A DNA stretch of 7,953 bases from Phycisphaerales bacterium UBA2218 (lineage in GTDB: Bacteria > Planctomycetota > Phycisphaerae > Sedimentisphaerales > Anaerobacaceae): the NCBI GenBank assembly GCA_002327785.1, contig DCUI01000183.1, forward strand, positions 936 to 8,888, in the 5' to 3' direction. The notes under the pieces are model-generated. The model saw only the letters and a list, made by a program, of their open reading frames with translations, was not told the DNA's origin and ran no database searches. Positions 6,049-7,953 of this stretch are shown piece after piece. Both the position numbers and the translations under genes were made by a program. The number at the start of each line of letters is the position of its first letter. The first letter of the stretch is position 1.

Positions 6049-7119
6049 CTACAGCACTTCCTTGGCGCGGGGGAAGCTGCCAAGGATCGAAAGCTGCAGG
6101 CAGTGCTGTCGGGCCTCTTCCAACCCGCTCTGCACCCGTTCCTCGGTCCGATGGCCGAGGAAATCGACCAGAAAATGGTATTCCCATTCGCGCTTCTTGC
6201 TCGGTCTGGACTCGATATTGGTCAAATTGATGCTGTACTTCTTGAACGTCTCCAGCACGTCCGCCAAGGCGCCGGCCTTGTGAGCCGTACTGAACATGAT
6301 CGAGGTCTTGTCCTCGCCGGTCGGCCGGGCGTCTTCGCGACTGACCACGAGAAACCGCGTCACGTTGTTCGCGATGTCCTCGATGTTCTCGCAGACGACG
6401 TTCAACCCGTACAACTCCGCGGCCACTCTCGATCCGATGGCCGCTGCGTACGATTCCTCCGCGGCCATCTGAGCCGCCTTGGCCGACGAGGCCACCGCAA
6501 TCGTGTTGGTCTCCTTGAACGTCGAGGCCAGCCAGTTGCGGCACTGGGCGAACACCTCCGGCTTGGAGTAGACCTTCTCGACCTCCTCCAGTGTGCAGTT
6601 GGCCAGCAGGTTATGATGGATCGTCATCAACACCTCGGCACAAACCTTCACGTCCGTATCGACCAGCGCATCGAGCGTCTCGACGACCCCGCCCCCGGTC
6701 GAGTTCTCGACCGGCACGATGCCCAGGTCGCAATGGCTCTTGCAGATCTCGTCGAAGATGCTTCGGATATCCGCCAGGGGCTCGTACTCGACGCTCCGCC
6801 CGAACTTGAGCATGGCGGCCGTATGACTGAAGCTGCCACCCGGTCCCAGGTACGCGATCCGAGGCCGCTTCTCCAACACGAACGATCCGCTCATCATCTC
6901 CCGCCAGATCGCCACAAGAGTCCGGTCCGGCAAAGGCCCTTTGTTGGCCTTCACGACCTTATCGAGCACCTGCTTCTCGCGATCGGGCGCATAGATCGGC
7001 CGCTCGGCCTGCGTCTTGAGCTTGCCGATCTCGACAACGACGCTCGCCCGCTCGTTGAGCAGGTCAACAAGCTGTGCGTCGATCTCATCTATGCGTTTTC
7101 TCAGGTCATCCAGCGACAT
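6049..7119 (-). CDS. pheA: Bifunctional chorismate mutase / prephenate dehydratase (P-protein)
   Basis: Converts chorismate to prephenate and then to phenylpyruvate, committing flux to phenylalanine. The 356 residues contain three parts in order. Chorismate mutase of the AroQ type (about 1-80) keeps R7, R24, K35 and R47-E48, the counterparts of E. coli R11, R28, K39 and R51-E52. Prephenate dehydratase (about 86-262) has YLGPGGSFSH (90-99), VPVENSTGG (135-143) and the catalytic NVTRF (252-256). The ACT regulatory domain (about 272-350) has GALADVL (283-289) and ESRPSKK (303-309), the usual phenylalanine-binding motifs, so feedback inhibition is likely. The frame is open 86 codons upstream of the ATG at 7119, but only sequence from MSLDDLRKRIDEID onward fits the family. 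AAAGG lies a rather long 13 bases before the ATG. First gene of the minus-strand block. Confidence 0.97.
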   Translation of the reverse strand: MSLDDLRKRIDEIDAQLVDLLNERASVVVEIGKLKTQAERPIYAPDREKQVLDKVVKANKGPLPDRTLVAIWREMMSGSFVLEKRPRIAYLGPGGSFSHTAAMLKFGRSVEYEPLADIRSIFDEICKSHCDLGIVPVENSTGGGVVETLDALVDTDVKVCAEVLMTIHHNLLANCTLEEVEKVYSKPEVFAQCRNWLASTFKETNTIAVASSAKAAQMAAEESYAAAIGSRVAAELYGLNVVCENIEDIANNVTRFLVVSREDARPTGEDKTSIMFSTAHKAGALADVLETFKKYSINLTNIESRPSKKREWEYHFLVDFLGHRTEERVQSGLEEARQHCLQLSILGSFPRAKEVL

Positions 7120-7150
7120 ACCATGAGCCCGGCCTTTGTAAAAACTCTCT

Positions 7151-7179
7151 TTCTTAGCACAATTCGCCGGATGCGTCAA
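7151..7179 (-). promoter_or_regulatory. Probable sigma-70-type promoter for pheA
   Basis: On the minus strand TTGACG (7174-7179) is followed after 17 bases by TAAGAA (7151-7156). Transcription would start near 7144, leaving a leader of about 25 bases before the pheA ATG at 7119. That is too short for a leader-peptide attenuator, so phenylalanine control, if any, would be at the enzyme or at the promoter. Confidence 0.5.
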
Positions 7180-7255
7180 CGAATTTCGCTGCCCTGCCGT
7201 AAGATTGCAGGATGCCCGCTGCCATCCCGGTGGCGTAACCCGGCCCAGGAGCGGT

Positions 7256-7327
7256 GCCTGGGAGGCATGTCTGTAGGGACGCCGTAAAGCGTTATCTTCC
7301 TTGCCTTGAAGATATGCCCTCACAGGC
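7256..7327. other. Candidate folded RNA or DNA element in the pheA/ogt divergent region
   Basis: GCCTGGGAGGCAT (7256-7268) is nearly complementary to ATGCCCTCACAGGC (7314-7327): 12 pairs with one mismatch and one bulged base. The enclosed segment holds two more hairpins, ACGC/GCGT (7279-7282 with 7289-7292) and ATCTTC/GAAGAT (7294-7299 with 7308-7313). The second abuts the outer arm, giving a compact three-way-junction shape. A competing hairpin, CCCAGG/CCTGGG (7244-7249 with 7257-7262), uses the same left arm. It matches no riboswitch or small RNA that I recognise. Both predicted promoters point away from it, so it may be untranscribed, an independent small RNA, or a DNA-level repeat. GC-rich DNA gives short stems by chance; the long outer arm is the main evidence. 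Confidence 0.35.
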
Positions 7328-7342
7328 ACACTGCGAACGAGT

Positions 7343-7353
7343 TGCCGCCGGCA
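7343..7353. promoter_or_regulatory. Small palindrome next to the methyltransferase promoter
   Basis: TGCCG and CGGCA flank a single C, three bases upstream of the -35 box at 7356. Its symmetry and position would suit an operator, but an 11-base palindrome in GC-rich DNA may be chance. Confidence 0.2.
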
Positions 7354-7355
7354 TG

Positions 7356-7385
7356 TTGACTGCACCCGTCCCGCCATGCTATTCT
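7356..7385 (+). promoter_or_regulatory. Probable sigma-70-type promoter for the methyltransferase gene
   Basis: TTGACT (7356-7361), an 18-base spacer and TATTCT (7380-7385) on the plus strand. Transcription would begin near 7392, about 23 bases before the ATG at 7415, with the ribosome site inside that short leader. Confidence 0.55.
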
Positions 7386-7414
7386 GCAGCCGACCGGAAG
7401 AAGGGAAGTTACAG

Positions 7415-7953
7415 ATGCTACACTATACGGTTTTTCGGACGACATGGGGCTATTTCGGCTTGGCCGGCACGGACGCCGCCGCCAGCCGAACTTGCCTGCC
7501 TGTACCAAGCCTCCAGGCAGCAGAACGCGGACTGCTCCTTGGTTTGGACCCTCCCGGCGAAGACATCCGGCTCAACCGGGGCTTCCTGCCGGACCTCCAG
7601 AAGCGGATCATCGCCTATTTCGAGGGCGAAAACGTCGATTTCAGCACCGATCCGCCTGTCCTTCTCGACCACACCACAGCGTTCGGCCGAAAAATCCTGC
7701 ATGCTTGCCGAGCCATACCCTTCGGCCAGACAAGGACTTACAGCGACCTGGCCCGGCAAGTCGGCAACCCCGGAGCCGCCCGGGCCGTCGGCGGCGTCAT
7801 GGCCTCCAATCCGATGCCGCTGATCGTCCCCTGCCACCGCGTCCTCCGCACGGACGGCGGCCTCGGCGGCTTCTCCGCCCCCGGCGGGACCGCCACCAAG
7901 CAAAAGATGCTTCACCACGAGCAGGTGGTGAACCGCCGACACACGGATTTTCA
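7415..7953 (+). CDS. ogt: Methylated-DNA--protein-cysteine methyltransferase (3' end cut by window)
   Basis: Suicide DNA-repair protein that moves the methyl group from O6-methylguanine to its own cysteine. The frame from the ATG at 7415 runs 179 codons without a stop to the window edge. Residues 1-80 are a weakly conserved N-terminal domain. The C-terminal domain has IPFGQTRTYSDLAR (101-114), leading into the DNA-binding helix-turn-helix with the probable arginine finger R123. It continues with ASNP (130-133), the active-site motif PCHRV with acceptor C140, and GGFSAPGG (151-158) followed by a lysine, closing the alkyl-binding pocket. Most of the family ends within a few residues of the HHE segment (167-169), so little is probably missing. 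AAGGGAAG at 7401-7408 is a suitable ribosome site. It diverges from pheA, with no visible link in function. Ogt and Ada C-terminal domains are alike; the absence of an Ada N-terminal domain favours Ogt. Confidence 0.93.
   Translation, partial: MLHYTVFRTTWGYFGLAGTDAAASRTCLPVPSLQAAERGLLLGLDPPGEDIRLNRGFLPDLQKRIIAYFEGENVDFSTDPPVLLDHTTAFGRKILHACRAIPFGQTRTYSDLARQVGNPGAARAVGGVMASNPMPLIVPCHRVLRTDGGLGGFSAPGGTATKQKMLHHEQVVNRRHTDF

Noticed and set aside
5929..7287. A 452-codon plus-strand frame opposite pheA
   Set aside because: The opposite strand encodes PheA with all catalytic motifs; the plus-strand translation matches nothing and has the composition of an antisense shadow.
7210..7327. Known riboswitch or housekeeping RNA (cyclic di-GMP, TPP, cobalamin, SRP, 6S)
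   Set aside because: None of the conserved core sequences of these classes is present on either strand; only the generic fold remains, reported as a candidate.
7120..7377. N-terminal extension of PheA through the open upstream frame
   Set aside because: The added 86 residues have no homology I know and cross the predicted pheA promoter. The chorismate mutase domain starts normally at the ATG at 7119.
7418..7942. A 174-codon minus-strand frame at the right end
   Set aside because: The plus-strand frame here encodes the methyltransferase with PCHRV and its other motifs; the minus frame is its complement shadow.

Overview
The window is GC-rich chromosomal DNA carrying ten protein genes, nearly all of them housekeeping. 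Eight lie on the minus strand in one block, read from right to left: pheA, tpiA, secG, yicC, gmk, rpoZ, coaC, coaB. A plus-strand alanine dehydrogenase gene (ald) converges on the left end of the block. A plus-strand O6-methylguanine-DNA methyltransferase gene diverges from its right end and is cut by the window edge. I see no phage genes, transposase, CRISPR array, rRNA or tRNA.

The order yicC-gmk-rpoZ-coa genes is an old bacterial arrangement (compare yloC-remA-gmk-rpoZ-coaBC in Bacillus subtilis), and tpiA-secG is also a widespread pair. Joining the two, together with the high GC and the type of intergenic repeat, fits an uncultured environmental lineage. My best guess is a planctomycete relative (Planctomycetota, perhaps Phycisphaerae-like). 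This rests on memory of gene order, not on a search, so the taxon is low confidence.

Layout. 27-1130: ald (+). 1186-1830: coaB (-). 1831-2045: a 215-base gap holding a 119-base imperfect inverted repeat. 2046-2612: coaC (-, GTG start). 2635-2910: rpoZ (-). 2925-3518: gmk (-). 3518-4408: yicC (-), whose stop overlaps the gmk start. 4409-4639: a gap with no recognised content. 4640-5113: secG (-), preceded by a good promoter and a GC-rich hairpin. 5237-5998: tpiA (-). 6049-7119: pheA (-). 7120-7414: a divergent control region with a promoter for each side and a possibly folded RNA or DNA element between them. 7415-7953: the methyltransferase (+, 3' end missing).

Functionally the minus-strand block mixes aromatic amino acid synthesis (PheA), glycolysis (TpiA), protein export (SecG), RNA processing (YicC), GMP phosphorylation (Gmk), the RNA polymerase omega subunit (RpoZ) and two consecutive coenzyme A steps (CoaC, CoaB). 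It is better read as a conserved growth-related cluster than as one pathway. The points most worth a second look are non-coding: the inverted repeat that separates coaC from coaB (usually one fused gene), the folded element between pheA and the methyltransferase gene, and the hairpin predicted at the 5' end of the secG transcript. I found no convincing new multi-gene system.
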